DNA of 64,000 bases from Pseudonocardia sp. ICBG1293 (GCF_020131355.1 NZ_JAHLEL010000008.1:62001-126000), one strand, 5' to 3'. Positions 41,343 through 50,143 are shown, counted from the first letter of the stretch. The notes: a model not told the origin generated them from the sequence alone. A program made the numbers and translations.

Positions 41343-42050
41343 TCAGGGCGCCATCCCGGCCACCAGCAGGGCAGCACCTTGTGCGAACACGTTGTTGACC
41401 ACGTGCACCACGAATCCGGGCCAGACAGATCCGCTTCGTCTGCGCAGCTCTCCGGCGACCACCCCGACGATGAGTCCGGTGACGAGTACGGCGTTGACGC
41501 CGTGCACGACAGCGAAGACGACAGCACTACCGACAACCCCGATCAGGGCTCCGTAACGCAGGAGAACAGTGGTGACGACCCCACGAAAGACGAGTTCCTC
41601 GCCGAGCGGGGTGAGGACGGCGATGAACAGAAAGGACAGGACGACCGACAGGAGACCCGCACCACCGGCATCCGCGTAGGCCTGTTGGACGTTCTCCGGC
41701 TGGATTCCCACAGCATAGAGAACAACTGCCAGCAATCTACTGAGGACGAAGGTGAGTACACCACCGGCGACACCCAGCAGGATCCACCGCATCGAGACGC
41801 CGACAACACCGAAATACGCCACCGCGCGCACGCGAAGTGCCACTGCCACCATGAACCCGGCGATGCCGGCCAGTCCGGACAGTGCACTGAGGAGTAGCCC
41901 GCGGGCCAGCGGCGGCAGACCGAGTGGCTGGATCGCATAGCCCACGCCGTAGGCGACCAGGGCGAAGACGGCGACCGCAAGGACGAGCTCACGCCATCCG
42001 GGGCCGGGTCGGCGGCTGGTCGAAATGACCGTCGGATTCTCCGACATCAT
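41343..42050 (-). CDS. CPBP family intramembrane glutamic endopeptidase (Abi)
   Basis: The 235-residue protein has seven or eight membrane helices. It has the family motifs GEELVFRGVV near residue 150 (catalytic Glu pair and Arg), FAVVHGVNA (His) and VHVVNNVFA (His/Asn) at the C-terminus. The CPBP family comprises CAAX-type prenyl proteases and bacteriocin self-immunity proteins. The base composition is noticeably lower in GC than the window average by eye. It is in the repeat-bounded segment and convergent with MerR. Confidence 0.85.
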   Translation of the reverse strand: MMSENPTVISTSRRPGPGWRELVLAVAVFALVAYGVGYAIQPLGLPPLARGLLLSALSGLAGIAGFMVAVALRVRAVAYFGVVGVSMRWILLGVAGGVLTFVLSRLLAVVLYAVGIQPENVQQAYADAGGAGLLSVVLSFLFIAVLTPLGEELVFRGVVTTVLLRYGALIGVVGSAVVFAVVHGVNAVLVTGLIVGVVAGELRRRSGSVWPGFVVHVVNNVFAQGAALLVAGMAP

Positions 42051-42303
42051 GGTTTCCTTCTGTTGTCAGCTGCATCGACGACCGCACGATCGCGATGTCG
42101 GGTGCCCTGTGGGTCTGCGCCCGTTCTCCCGGGGACCGCCATGCGGTGGGCAGACCTGGGCTCGGCCCGGGTGGGTCGAGGCGTCGGCCCGCGGTATCTC
42201 TTCACTGCGCCGCCGGCGACCTCGCGGTGCACGGCGACATCGACCTGGCGCATGGGCCCTGCGGGGTGACGCCGAGGACGACCCCGAAGCGCCCGGCGCC
42301 GAG

Positions 42304-43143
42304 TCAGCTCCGGCGGACGGCGGCGCCCATGTCGACCGGGATGACGGAACCGGTGGTCCACCGGGCATCGTCGCCCGCCAGGTACACCACGGCCCGGGCG
42401 ATGTCCTCCGGCTCCAGCCACTGCTCGTTCATCGGTGACACGGCCCGGAAGACCTCGAGGCAGTCATCGACGGTGGGCTCGGCCAGATCCGGGCGGAAGA
42501 GTCGGAGCTGACCCGAGTTCTGGGTGACCATCGGCGTGTTGACGATCGACGGGGCGATCACATTCACCCGGATCCGATCGGCCGCCACCTCGTTCGCCAC
42601 AGAGGCGGCCAGCGCGATGACCGCCCCCTTCGTCGCGACGTAGTCGCTGAGGCCGGGCGCGTTCTTCAACGCCGCCGCCGAGCTGGTGATGATCACCGAA
42701 CCGCCGCGGCCACCGGCCCGGATGTGTGGGAGTGCCGCCGCGAGGGTGTTGAACGTCCCCGTCAGATTGACGCCCACGACGTCGTCCCACCTGTCGGTCG
42801 GAATCTCCCAGACGTTCGCGGCGGGAGGCGAGACACCTGCGTTGGCGACCACCACGTCCAGGCGGCCCAACTCGGCCACCGCGTCCGCGAGCAATGCCTG
42901 GAGACCCGGACGGGCCCGGACGTCGAGAGCGGCGAGGATCGCCCGGCGACCCTGTGCCTCGATCTCACCTCGGACCTTGTCCAGGTCCTCCGTCGTCGAC
43001 ATGGGGTAGTCCATCGTCGAGACGGGCGCAGCCCGGTCGACGCCGATGATGTCGACACCTTCCTGCGCGAGAGCCAACGCATGGGCCCTGCCCTGGGCAC
43101 GTGCGATGCCGGTCACGAAGGCGACCGATCCCCTGAGCGGCAT
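42304..43143 (-). CDS. Mycofactocin-coupled SDR family oxidoreductase
   Basis: The 279-residue protein has the extended cofactor region TGIARAQGRAHALALAQEG, DIIGVDRAAP, the inserted YPMSTTEDL strand, DVRAR, VVANAGV, SSAAAL, YVATK (catalytic Tyr/Lys) and the C-terminal EPEDIARAVVYLAGDDARW then GSVIPVDMGA. The YPM..TPEDL-type insert is the mark of SDRs with non-exchangeable NAD that pass electrons to mycofactocin. It probably oxidises a secondary alcohol. ATG 43143; the gene lies in the repeat-bounded segment, 480 bp from the divergent GntR gene. Confidence 0.8.
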   Translation of the reverse strand: MPLRGSVAFVTGIARAQGRAHALALAQEGVDIIGVDRAAPVSTMDYPMSTTEDLDKVRGEIEAQGRRAILAALDVRARPGLQALLADAVAELGRLDVVVANAGVSPPAANVWEIPTDRWDDVVGVNLTGTFNTLAAALPHIRAGGRGGSVIITSSAAALKNAPGLSDYVATKGAVIALAASVANEVAADRIRVNVIAPSIVNTPMVTQNSGQLRLFRPDLAEPTVDDCLEVFRAVSPMNEQWLEPEDIARAVVYLAGDDARWTTGSVIPVDMGAAVRRS

Positions 43144-43303
43144 GTGCACTCCTGTTCCGTGGCGTCGGTGAGGGTGCTCGTCCGTCGGACGAGGCGTTCC
43201 GTGGCCGTGCCACCGATGACGCAGCGGTGATCGAAGTACTTGACGCAACGGCACAGTCAAGGCCGCAGTGGTCGATGTCGCCCGGAGCACAGCGCGCTCG
43301 GCG

Positions 43304-43473
43304 GACGAGCCGCGACGTGGTGTTCCCGCACCCCGTCTACGCGGCCCACCACTGGGTGGCGGTGGTGGAGCCGGAGGCGACCTGGCCGCTGGCCCGGGAG
43401 CTGCTCGACGTGGCGCACGACTTCGCGGTCCGCAAGCACGGGAACGCGGTCCGTCGGCGGACGTGACCGGCGC
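43304..43473 (+). pseudogene. Fragment of a DUF6194 gene (right copy of the 170-bp direct repeat)
   Basis: The frame reads TSRDVVFPHPVYAAHHWVAV and continues to KHGNAVRRRT before TGA at 43464-43466. It aligns with the C-terminal 54 residues of the full gene at 39978-40400. No upstream part is present, so it is not a functional gene. The repeat continues seven bases past the stop. It marks the right edge of the 40.4-43.3 kb segment. Confidence 0.8.
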
Positions 43474-43626
43474 CCCGACCGGGCCCGATCCGCCCGACCG
43501 ACGGGGCGCCCCGCGTTCCGGACCGTCCCCACGGGGCCGGCCGCCGCCGGACGGGGTCGTCATCGGCGGCGCCGTAGGGTGGGAGCGGTCGGGGCGCCAC
43601 ACCCCGCGGACACCAGGAGGCGAGGC

Positions 43627-44298
43627 ATGGCCGCGGACGTCGAGGGCATCTCGACACCTCTCGCCCGGTCGGCCTACGTCGCGATCCGCGAGGGGATCAT
43701 CCACGGCGTCCACCCCCCGGGCAGCCGCCTGCGGGAGCGCACTCTCTCCGAGGACCTGAACGTGTCCCGGGTCCCGATCCGTGAGGCCCTGCGGCAACTC
43801 GAGCTCGAGGGATACGTGACGACCTCGCCCCACCGCGGGGCACTGGTCCGGCAGCTGACGCTCCGGGACGTCGCCGAGCTGTTCGACGTCCGCCTGTCGT
43901 TGGAGGTCCTCGCCGCCCGCCAGGCCGCCCTGGCGGTCGCCGAGGGCCGAGCCGACGACACCCTGCGCGGCGTGCTCGCCGAGGCGGACCGGGCCACCCG
44001 GGCCGGCGACGAGGACGCGATCCGGCAGGCCAACACGAGCTTCCACGCCGAGACCATCGCCATGACCGGCAACTCGCTGCTGATCGCGACCATGACACCC
44101 CTCCTGGGTCGGATCCGCTGGCTGTTCGCCCTCACCGCCGACCGCGATCCGCACGTCGAGTACGGCGAGCACGTCGCGCTCTGCGACGCCATCTACAGCG
44201 GCAACGCCGACCTCGCGGGCGCCCTCGCCTTCGCCCACATCGAGCACGGACGGGCGCCGTCGCTGCGCGGTCTCGCCGCGGTCCTGCCCGCGGACTGA
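43627..44298 (+). CDS. GntR family regulator (FadR subfamily, FCD domain)
   Basis: The 223-residue protein has a winged HTH (AYVAIREGIIHGVHPPGSRL, then LSEDLNVSRVPIREALRQLE) and a helical FCD effector domain from about residue 85 (VAELFDVRLSLEVLAARQAA; later NTSFHAETIAMTGN with metal-type His, and EHVALCDAI). A strong ribosome site (AGGAGG) precedes ATG 43627. It stands just before the MFS gene, and two FadR-type operators lie between. It probably represses the downstream operon until a carboxylate effector binds. Confidence 0.85.
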   Translation: MAADVEGISTPLARSAYVAIREGIIHGVHPPGSRLRERTLSEDLNVSRVPIREALRQLELEGYVTTSPHRGALVRQLTLRDVAELFDVRLSLEVLAARQAALAVAEGRADDTLRGVLAEADRATRAGDEDAIRQANTSFHAETIAMTGNSLLIATMTPLLGRIRWLFALTADRDPHVEYGEHVALCDAIYSGNADLAGALAFAHIEHGRAPSLRGLAAVLPAD

Positions 44299-44306
44299 CG
44301 CCGCGG

Positions 44307-44392
44307 TTCGTATACCAAATCTGCCTGCATCGGCGCGAAGTCACGCCTTTGACACGGCGCGACACGTGCTGGAAACTCTTTTCGTATACCAA
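44307..44392 (+). promoter_or_regulatory. Two GntR/FadR-type operators bracketing a promoter
   Basis: TTCGTATACCAA occurs exactly twice, at 44307-44318 and 44381-44392. Both fit the FadR-subfamily consensus (T-N-GT-N2-AC-N-A). Between them TTGACA at 44349-44354 could be a -35 element, with a weak -10 about 17 bp later next to the second operator. This suggests repression of the MFS-NMT1-OCD operon by the upstream GntR protein. Confidence 0.65.
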
Positions 44393-44465
44393 TGAGGTCG
44401 TTCGTCGCTCGGCCCCCGCCCTCCTCGATCAGTCGGGAGGACCTGTCCATGCGGAGCTCAGACCC

Positions 44466-45905
44466 ATGAACCCTCTCCAGACCCCTGCACCGTCCTCGTC
44501 CGGCACGGTGGCCGCGACGCTCGACCGGGCGGGCTTCACCCGCGCCCAGTTCTGGGTGCTCATGATCATTCTCGCCGGCATGTTCTTCGACACGCTCGAG
44601 CAGAACTCCGTCGGCGCGATGGGGACCAGCCTCAAGCTCGCGCTCGGCATCTCCGACGCCCAGCTGACGCTCATCAACACCGCGACCGTGCTGGGTGGCC
44701 TGGTCGGCCGGCTGCTCGGCGGATGGCTCGCCGACCGCTACGGCCGCCGCCTGTCCCTGTCGTTCAACCTGCTCGTCTACAGCCTCGGCGGCCTCGTGAG
44801 CGCGGTCGCCCTGAACTACGAAATGCTGCTGGCCAGCCGGTTCATCGTCGGCATCGGACTCGGCGGTGAGTTCACGATCGGGATTGCGATGCTCTCGGAG
44901 ATGGTCGCGACCCGGCGACGGGGCGCCCTCGTCGCGGTGCTGAACATCGGCTCCGGCGGCGTCGGGAACTTCCTGTCCTACGGCCTGTTCTTCCTGCTCC
45001 TCGGCCCGCTGGCCCCCGCCCTCGGTGGCGACGGACTCGCCTGGCGCTGGACGTTCGTCCTGCTCGCCGCTCCTGCGCTGCTGGTCGTGGTCTACCGCCG
45101 CCGGCTGCCGGAGACCCCGCGGTTCCTGCTCTCCAAGGGCCGCGTCGACGAGGCGAACAGGTCACTGGCGATCCTGACCTCGTCGTCACTGAGCCCGCCG
45201 ACGACCACCCCGACCGGGCCCCTCACCACCGACGACATCCCCGTGCGCCAGCTGCGGTCGTCCCCGGCCGCCGTGTTCGCCCGCAGTGTCCGGGCCCGCA
45301 CCGCGGCGATCGGGACGGCGTCCTGGATGGCCTTCGGCGCACAGGTCACCCTCAACTTCCTGATGCCGACCCTGCTCGTGCAGCGCGGCTACTCCATCTC
45401 CGAGAGCCTGCTGTTCACCATGATCATGAACAGCGGCTCGCTGCTCGGGGCGTGTGACGCCGCGCTGCTCGCCGGCCGGGTCGGTCGTCGCGTCGCCGTG
45501 GGGGGCGCCGGGGTCCTGGGATGCCTCACCGCCGTCGCGTTCGCCGTGTTCGCCGACAGCACTCCGCTCATCCTCGTCCTGGGGGCGCTGTTCCAGTTCT
45601 TCACGATGATCACCAACACCACGCTCGCCGGGTGGTCGCCCGAGCTCTATCCGACGGCGATCCGCGGCAGCGGGACCTCCATCGTCAACGGCATCGGCAA
45701 CATCGCGGGCGCGGTCATGCCGTTCCTCGCCGTCGTGCTGTTCGCCCGGTACGACATGGCCGGGGTCTTCGGCATGGTCGCGGTGATGTACGCCCTGCTC
45801 GTCGCGGCCTCCCGGTTCGCACCCGAGACCCGGGGCAGCTCGCTGGAGGAGATCAACGAGAACGTCGCGCCCGCCGCCGACACCGGCACCCCGTCCCGTC
45901 GCTGA
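44466..45905 (+). CDS. MFS transporter (sugar/aromatic-acid symporter type)
   Basis: The 479-residue protein has 12 predicted membrane helices. The loop GGWLADRYGRRLS after helix 2 and the SRFIVGIGLGGEFTIGIAML helix 4 region match the metabolite:H+ symporter branch. ELYPTAIRGSGTS and a final RFAPETRGSSLEEIN complete the signature. It should import the substrate of this operon, likely an organic acid or amine. It is followed by the NMT1-like gene after 28 bp. Confidence 0.85.
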   Translation: MNPLQTPAPSSSGTVAATLDRAGFTRAQFWVLMIILAGMFFDTLEQNSVGAMGTSLKLALGISDAQLTLINTATVLGGLVGRLLGGWLADRYGRRLSLSFNLLVYSLGGLVSAVALNYEMLLASRFIVGIGLGGEFTIGIAMLSEMVATRRRGALVAVLNIGSGGVGNFLSYGLFFLLLGPLAPALGGDGLAWRWTFVLLAAPALLVVVYRRRLPETPRFLLSKGRVDEANRSLAILTSSSLSPPTTTPTGPLTTDDIPVRQLRSSPAAVFARSVRARTAAIGTASWMAFGAQVTLNFLMPTLLVQRGYSISESLLFTMIMNSGSLLGACDAALLAGRVGRRVAVGGAGVLGCLTAVAFAVFADSTPLILVLGALFQFFTMITNTTLAGWSPELYPTAIRGSGTSIVNGIGNIAGAVMPFLAVVLFARYDMAGVFGMVAVMYALLVAASRFAPETRGSSLEEINENVAPAADTGTPSRR

Positions 45906-45933
45906 CGACGACGCACGACCAGAAGGAGCACCG

Positions 45934-46833
45934 ATGGACACCCTGACCATCTCCGCGACGGCCAACGGCCTCAACTACCTGCCGGAGTACCTCGCCGACA
46001 CCACCGGCGTGTTCGCCGATGCGGGGCTGGAGGTCACCGCGGTCGCCTGCGACCCCTGGACCGGGGTGCTGGACGACCTCGAGTCGGGCGCCGCCGACAT
46101 CGCGCTGGGCGGCTTGTGGGTGCCGGGCATGTACGCGGGCACCCCCCGCGACCTGACCGTCGTCTGCCAGCTCAACCACCAGGCCCCGAAGGCGATCGTG
46201 CACCGCGGCGCACCCCGCTCGTTCACCTTCGACGACCTGCGCGGCGAGGTCGTGCTCGCGCCGGGCATCGGCGGGAGCGCACCGTACGCCGTCACCGCCG
46301 GGCTGGCCCGCGAGTCCGGAGTGGACCCGTCCGGGATCACGTTCCTGCGCGACCTGTCCACGCCGATGTTCGTCGAGCTCTTCCACGCGGGGCTCGGGGA
46401 CGCCATCGTCCTCGACCTCGTCACGGCGCTGGAGGTCGAGGCGACCGGCGTCGGGCCCATCGTGTTCCGCAACCTCGACGGCGGCGGGGTCATGCCGAAC
46501 AGCGTCTACTACGCCCGCACCGACCGCGTCGACGAGCTCCGCGACCGGCTCACCCGGTTCACCGCCTGCATCGACGCCGCGATGACCGCGCTGCCCGGCA
46601 CGCCCGCCGACGTCGTCGAGTCGATCCTCACGACCCGCTGGCCCAGCCGCGACCTCGCGATCCTGCGCGACGCCGTCGCCGCCATGACCGCGAGTGAGCT
46701 GTGGTCCACGGTCGCGATCGACCCCGCGGGCAGCGACCGGTGGATGCGGATGATCGCCGAGGCGTCGATGGTCTCCCGGGCACCGCGCTACGACGAGCTG
46801 ACCGACGACTCGTTCATGAAGGCCTTCCGGTGA
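45934..46833 (+). CDS. NMT1/THI5-like protein without a signal peptide
   Basis: The 299-residue protein has the type II periplasmic-binding fold of NMT1/THI5 and SsuA-like proteins: TISATANGLNYLPEYLADTT, VFADAGLEVTAVACDPWTGV, LESGAADIALGG, FTFDDLRGEVVLAPGIGGSA. There is no signal peptide or lipobox, and no ABC ATPase or permease is adjacent, so it is predicted cytosolic. It may be a ligand-binding or enzymatic partner of the OCD-like protein; the fold includes pyrimidine-forming THI5. The next gene overlaps its stop (GTGA). Confidence 0.75.
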   Translation: MDTLTISATANGLNYLPEYLADTTGVFADAGLEVTAVACDPWTGVLDDLESGAADIALGGLWVPGMYAGTPRDLTVVCQLNHQAPKAIVHRGAPRSFTFDDLRGEVVLAPGIGGSAPYAVTAGLARESGVDPSGITFLRDLSTPMFVELFHAGLGDAIVLDLVTALEVEATGVGPIVFRNLDGGGVMPNSVYYARTDRVDELRDRLTRFTACIDAAMTALPGTPADVVESILTTRWPSRDLAILRDAVAAMTASELWSTVAIDPAGSDRWMRMIAEASMVSRAPRYDELTDDSFMKAFR

Positions 46834-47792
46834 CCCTGATCCCCGTGGAAGCGCCCCCGGAGGGCGCGGTCGACCTGGGCGAGCTGATCGACGCCGTCCG
46901 GGCCCTGCACGTGGACCTGACACTCGGCGACGCCGAGCAGCCCGTCCCCGCGGTCGTGGAGACCGGCCCGTCGACGGTGCTCCTGCCGATGGTGGCGACG
47001 TCGCGTCGTCTCAGCCTCACCGTCGTCAAGGTCCTCACCGACGCGCAGGCCGACGGGCCGCTCCAGCAGTCCACGGTGCTGCTCCTCGACGCCGCGACCG
47101 GGACCAGGCTGGCTGTGCTCGCCGGCGGACCGGGCACCAGGATGCGGACGGCGGCGGCCAGCGCCGTCGCCACCGACGCGCTGGCCCGTGCCGACAGCAG
47201 CGTCCTCGGGCTGGTCGGCGCCGGGCCCCTGGCCGTCGAGCACGTCGCGGCGATCCGCCGGGTCCGGCCGATCGACCACGTCGTCGTGTGGTCGAGGACC
47301 GCACGACGCATCGAGGAGTTCCGGCGCGCCCTGCGGGCCCGGGAGCGGGCCGACGGCAGCCCCCCGGTCGGGGTCACGGTGTCCGCGGACGTCCGTGGCG
47401 TCGTCTCCGCGGTCGACGTGCTGTGCACACTGTCCCCCGCCCGGGAGCCGCACGTGCACGGCGCCTGGTTCGGCCCCGGTCTGCACGTCAACGCCGTGGG
47501 GGCGCCACCGCGACCCGACCACCGCGAGATCGACGGCGCGGCCCTGGCCCGGGCGCGGGTGGTGGTCGACTCGCGGGAGGTGCAGCTGCGCAAGTCCGGC
47601 GAGGTGCTCCTGGCCCTCGACGAGGCCGCCGTCACCCTCGAGGACGTGGGGCTGGAGCTGGGCGAGGTGCTCACCGGCGCGCACGGTCGGCGCCGTCCCG
47701 ACGAGATCACCCTGTTCGAGTCGGTCGGTCTCGCCCTCCAGGATCTCGCCTACGCCGCGTTGGCCACGGGACGCCCGGTCGTCGCCCGCTGA
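46830..47792 (+). CDS. Ornithine cyclodeaminase/mu-crystallin family protein
   Basis: The 320-residue protein is built from a dimerisation domain and a Rossmann domain with VLGLVGAGPLAVEHVAAI (NAD(P) site), HVVVWSRTARRIEEF, VDVLCTLSPAREPHV and HVNAVGAPPRPDHREID. Family members are imine reductases, ornithine cyclodeaminases and alanine dehydrogenases. The usual N-terminal Arg/Lys substrate residues appear as VVKVL. GTG 46830 overlaps the previous stop. In this operon it may reduce or form an imine from the imported compound. Confidence 0.8.
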   Translation: MTLIPVEAPPEGAVDLGELIDAVRALHVDLTLGDAEQPVPAVVETGPSTVLLPMVATSRRLSLTVVKVLTDAQADGPLQQSTVLLLDAATGTRLAVLAGGPGTRMRTAAASAVATDALARADSSVLGLVGAGPLAVEHVAAIRRVRPIDHVVVWSRTARRIEEFRRALRARERADGSPPVGVTVSADVRGVVSAVDVLCTLSPAREPHVHGAWFGPGLHVNAVGAPPRPDHREIDGAALARARVVVDSREVQLRKSGEVLLALDEAAVTLEDVGLELGEVLTGAHGRRRPDEITLFESVGLALQDLAYAALATGRPVVAR

Positions 47793-47859
47793 CCCGGGAC
47801 GGCGGCCGTCCGCTCCCCCCACGTCCGCCACGGTCGTGGTCGGGACCTCGGGAGCCGCG

Positions 47860-48420
47860 TCATCGCGCGGTCACGTTCCCCACCTGGGTGCCGCCGACGA
47901 CGATGACGTGCGGGGTACCGCGCGACGCCGACTCGCCCACCCTGTCGTGGACGGTGCCCACCGCGGTGCGCACGTCGGTGAGGTCCACCGTCGCTCCCGC
48001 CGGCAGCCGGAGGTCGACGTTCCCGACGACGAGGTCCACGTCGACGACGACCTCCCCGGTGACGAAGCGCGCGCGGCGCATGTCGAGGCGGGCATTGCCG
48101 AACCAGGACCGCACGACGACGCGCGGCGGGACCAGCCATTCACCGGTACGACGAAGGTCGCCGGCGGTGTTCGTCAGTTCGAGCACGTCACGTGTGGGCA
48201 CGGCGTCCAGCGCGCCCGGGAGATCCAGCACCACGCTGTTCAGGTCCGCCCGGGTGACCGCGGCCGACACGGCCGCCAGCCGCTCGGCGAGCTCCGTCCC
48301 GTCGAGCCGGCCTTCGAGATGGTGCCGGTTGAGCAGGGCCGAGATGTGGTCCCGCTCGGCGTGGGAGACGCGGAGGTCCTGGGCGGGGACGGGAGCGTCG
48401 GGGCTCTCGTGTGCGGTCAT
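47860..48420 (-). CDS. DUF1707 domain protein with LiaF-like C-terminus
   Basis: The 186-residue protein has an N-terminal DUF1707 segment (LRVSHAERDHISALLNRHHL, then EGRLDGTELAERLAAV) and a C-terminal beta-helical region of the DUF2154/LiaF-like type (VVVRSWFGNARLDMRRARFV; NVDLRLPAGATVDLTDVRT). No transmembrane helix is present. DUF1707 proteins are common in actinobacteria and are thought to be regulatory, with unknown partners. A second DUF1707 gene lies at the right edge of this window. Confidence 0.8.
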   Translation of the reverse strand: MTAHESPDAPVPAQDLRVSHAERDHISALLNRHHLEGRLDGTELAERLAAVSAAVTRADLNSVVLDLPGALDAVPTRDVLELTNTAGDLRRTGEWLVPPRVVVRSWFGNARLDMRRARFVTGEVVVDVDLVVGNVDLRLPAGATVDLTDVRTAVGTVHDRVGESASRGTPHVIVVGGTQVGNVTAR

Positions 48421-48550
48421 GCGATCGACCGTATTGCTCGTCGCCGGCGAGCGGCTCGGGGTTCCTCCGGAGCGCGGGTCAGGGGCTGCCCGGGAACGAC
48501 CGTCCAGAACTCGCAGGCACCGCCCCGGTCGCCTCGCTACCGTGCGGGCC

Positions 48551-49042
48551 GTGCAGGTGACGATCGTGCCCTACGCCGTCGACCACCGCCCGGCGGTGCT
48601 CGAGCTGTCGATCAGGGCGTGGGAGCCCGTCTTCCCCGGGATCGAACAGGCCGTGCCGCCGTTCGTCTACCGGTCCTTCTACCCCGACGGCTGGCAGGCG
48701 CGGCAGCTCGCCGACCTGTCGGCGGTGCTCGACGACGAGCCGGACTCCGTCGACATCGCCGTCGTCGGCGAGCAGGTCGCGGGATGGGTCTGCACCCGGC
48801 TGCATCCGGAGGACGACATGGGCGAGATCTACGTCCTGGCCGTCGACCCGCTCCAGCAGCGACGGGGAGTCGGCACCGCTCTCACCGAGCAGGCGTTCGC
48901 CCGTGTCCGCGCCGCGGGGCTCCGCATGGTCATGGTCGAGACCGGCGGCGACCCCGGCCACGCGCCGGCACGCGCCGCCTACGAGTCCCTCGGGTTCGTC
49001 CAGTGGCCCGTCGCCCGATACTTCCGAGATCTGCGCGGGTGA
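48551..49042 (+). CDS. GNAT family N-acetyltransferase
   Basis: The 163-residue GNAT-fold protein has TIVPYAVDHRPAVLELSIRA at the start, IYVLAVDPLQQRRGVGTALT (acetyl-CoA pyrophosphate loop R-R-G-V-G-T-A) and a C-terminal AYESLGFVQW. The start GTG 48551 is the first that leaves a complete first strand; there are upstream GTGs. The substrate is unknown; it may be a small molecule or protein N-terminus. Confidence 0.8.
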   Translation: MQVTIVPYAVDHRPAVLELSIRAWEPVFPGIEQAVPPFVYRSFYPDGWQARQLADLSAVLDDEPDSVDIAVVGEQVAGWVCTRLHPEDDMGEIYVLAVDPLQQRRGVGTALTEQAFARVRAAGLRMVMVETGGDPGHAPARAAYESLGFVQWPVARYFRDLRG

Positions 49043-49225
49043 GGCCGTCCACCGGCTCACTACTCCGAGGGTGGCAGCGTCCGGCCCCTGCTCGACGTGA
49101 CCGAACGGCGGTCATCGGTGTGACGGGCTGGTCGGACACCGCGATGGCTGCGCGGCCTCAGCACCTCACCCCGGCGGTGCGGAGGGACGTCGTATCACCG
49201 GAACTGCAACCGCCGCGGGCAGGGA

Positions 49226-49311
49226 TGGCGGAAGCGGGGGGATTCGAACCCCCGGTCCTTTCGGACGCCCGCTTTCAAGGCGGGTGCATTCGGCCGCTCT
49301 GCCACGCTTCC
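49226..49311 (-). tRNA. tRNA-Ser (anticodon TGA), CCA encoded
   Basis: This class II tRNA on the minus strand has acceptor GGAAGCG/CGCTTCC, anticodon arm CCGCCTTGAAAGCGG with anticodon TGA, a variable arm around GTCCGAAAGGAC and T-arm GGGGGTTCGAATCCCCC. Discriminator G and CCA are encoded (TGG at 49226-49228). It decodes UCA/UCG. Confidence 0.95.
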
Positions 49312-49334
49312 GCAGGGAGGGTAACGGGGCCCGC

Positions 49335-50045
49335 TCAGCGCTCCGCGCGGTAGTAGGTGACCGGCCCCATCCTCGTGGACCCGGGACCGACCACCGCCGC
49401 GTCGATGAACCCCGCAGCGGCGAGCAGCTCCGGAACCGGCGGCGCGTCGTGCCCGTGGCCGTGGCCGTGGCCGTGGCCCCCGTGGTCGCCGTGACCGCCG
49501 CGCCGGGAACGGCGGTGGGCGGGATCGAGGCGGGCCAGCAGCGACAGCACCCTGGTGACGCCGTGCATCCGCCCGCCGGTGCGCGGGTCGTGGTCGAGGT
49601 CGACCAGGTGCAGGCTCCCGCCCGGTGCCAGGACGCGGTGAGCCTCCCGCAGCGCCGCGGCCCGGGCGTCGGCGGCGACGTGGTGCAGCATCAGCGAGGA
49701 CGGGACCCGGTCGACGCTGCCGTCGTCGAGGGGCAGGTCCTCGGCCACACCGACGTGCAGCTCCAGCTCGACGCCGGCCTCGGCGGCCTTGCGACGGGCC
49801 GTGGAGATCGCCTCCGGGTCGGGGTCGACGCCGCGCACGGTGGCCGTCGGAACGGCCTCCTTCGCGCGCAGCAGGACGTTCCCGGTGCCGCAGCCGATCT
49901 CCAGCACGCGGTCCCGCGGACCGATGCCGGCCTGGGCCAGCAGTCGCCAGTACATCGGGACGGCGCCACCGAGCCGGGCCACCGTGTCGTAGCCGGGCAG
50001 CAGCCACGAGCTGACGAGCGCGGGCGTGTGGGCGTGCGTGGTCAT
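49335..50045 (-). CDS. SAM-dependent methyltransferase with histidine-rich insert
   Basis: The 236-residue class I methyltransferase has motif I DRVLEIGCGTGNVLL, the acidic loop RGVDPDPEAI, VAEDLPLDDGSVD and LREAHRVLAPGGSLHLVD, of the UbiE/Methyltransf_11 type. Near residues 190-207 it carries GGHGDHGGHGHGHGHGHD, a likely metal-binding tract made by a 6-bp repeat. ATG 50045 has a GAGGGG ribosome site; longer starts lack one. It is divergent from an AraC regulator. The substrate is unknown; the metal tract suggests a link to metal status. Confidence 0.75.
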   Translation of the reverse strand: MTTHAHTPALVSSWLLPGYDTVARLGGAVPMYWRLLAQAGIGPRDRVLEIGCGTGNVLLRAKEAVPTATVRGVDPDPEAISTARRKAAEAGVELELHVGVAEDLPLDDGSVDRVPSSLMLHHVAADARAAALREAHRVLAPGGSLHLVDLDHDPRTGGRMHGVTRVLSLLARLDPAHRRSRRGGHGDHGGHGHGHGHGHDAPPVPELLAAAGFIDAAVVGPGSTRMGPVTYYRAER

Positions 50046-50056
50046 CGGTTCCCCTC

Positions 50057-50143
50057 GGACGAACTTCGTGTTCATCATCCACTCTTGCTGGCGTTCCAGC
50101 TGCCCACCAGGCACGATCCATGGGCGTGATGGGACGAACTTCG
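50057..50143. promoter_or_regulatory. Repeated GGACGAACTTCG motif in divergent promoter
   Basis: The 12-mer occurs exactly at 50057-50068 and 50132-50143, with a palindromic core (ACGAA-C-TTCGT, complete in the left copy). The copies lie near the starts of the methyltransferase and AraC genes, 75 bp apart. They are a candidate binding site pair for the AraC protein. Confidence 0.45.

Noticed and set aside
42051-42303. Plus-strand frames between the CPBP and SDR genes
   Set aside because: They have no convincing ribosome site or domain. About 250 bp with nothing I can assign; possibly gene remnants.
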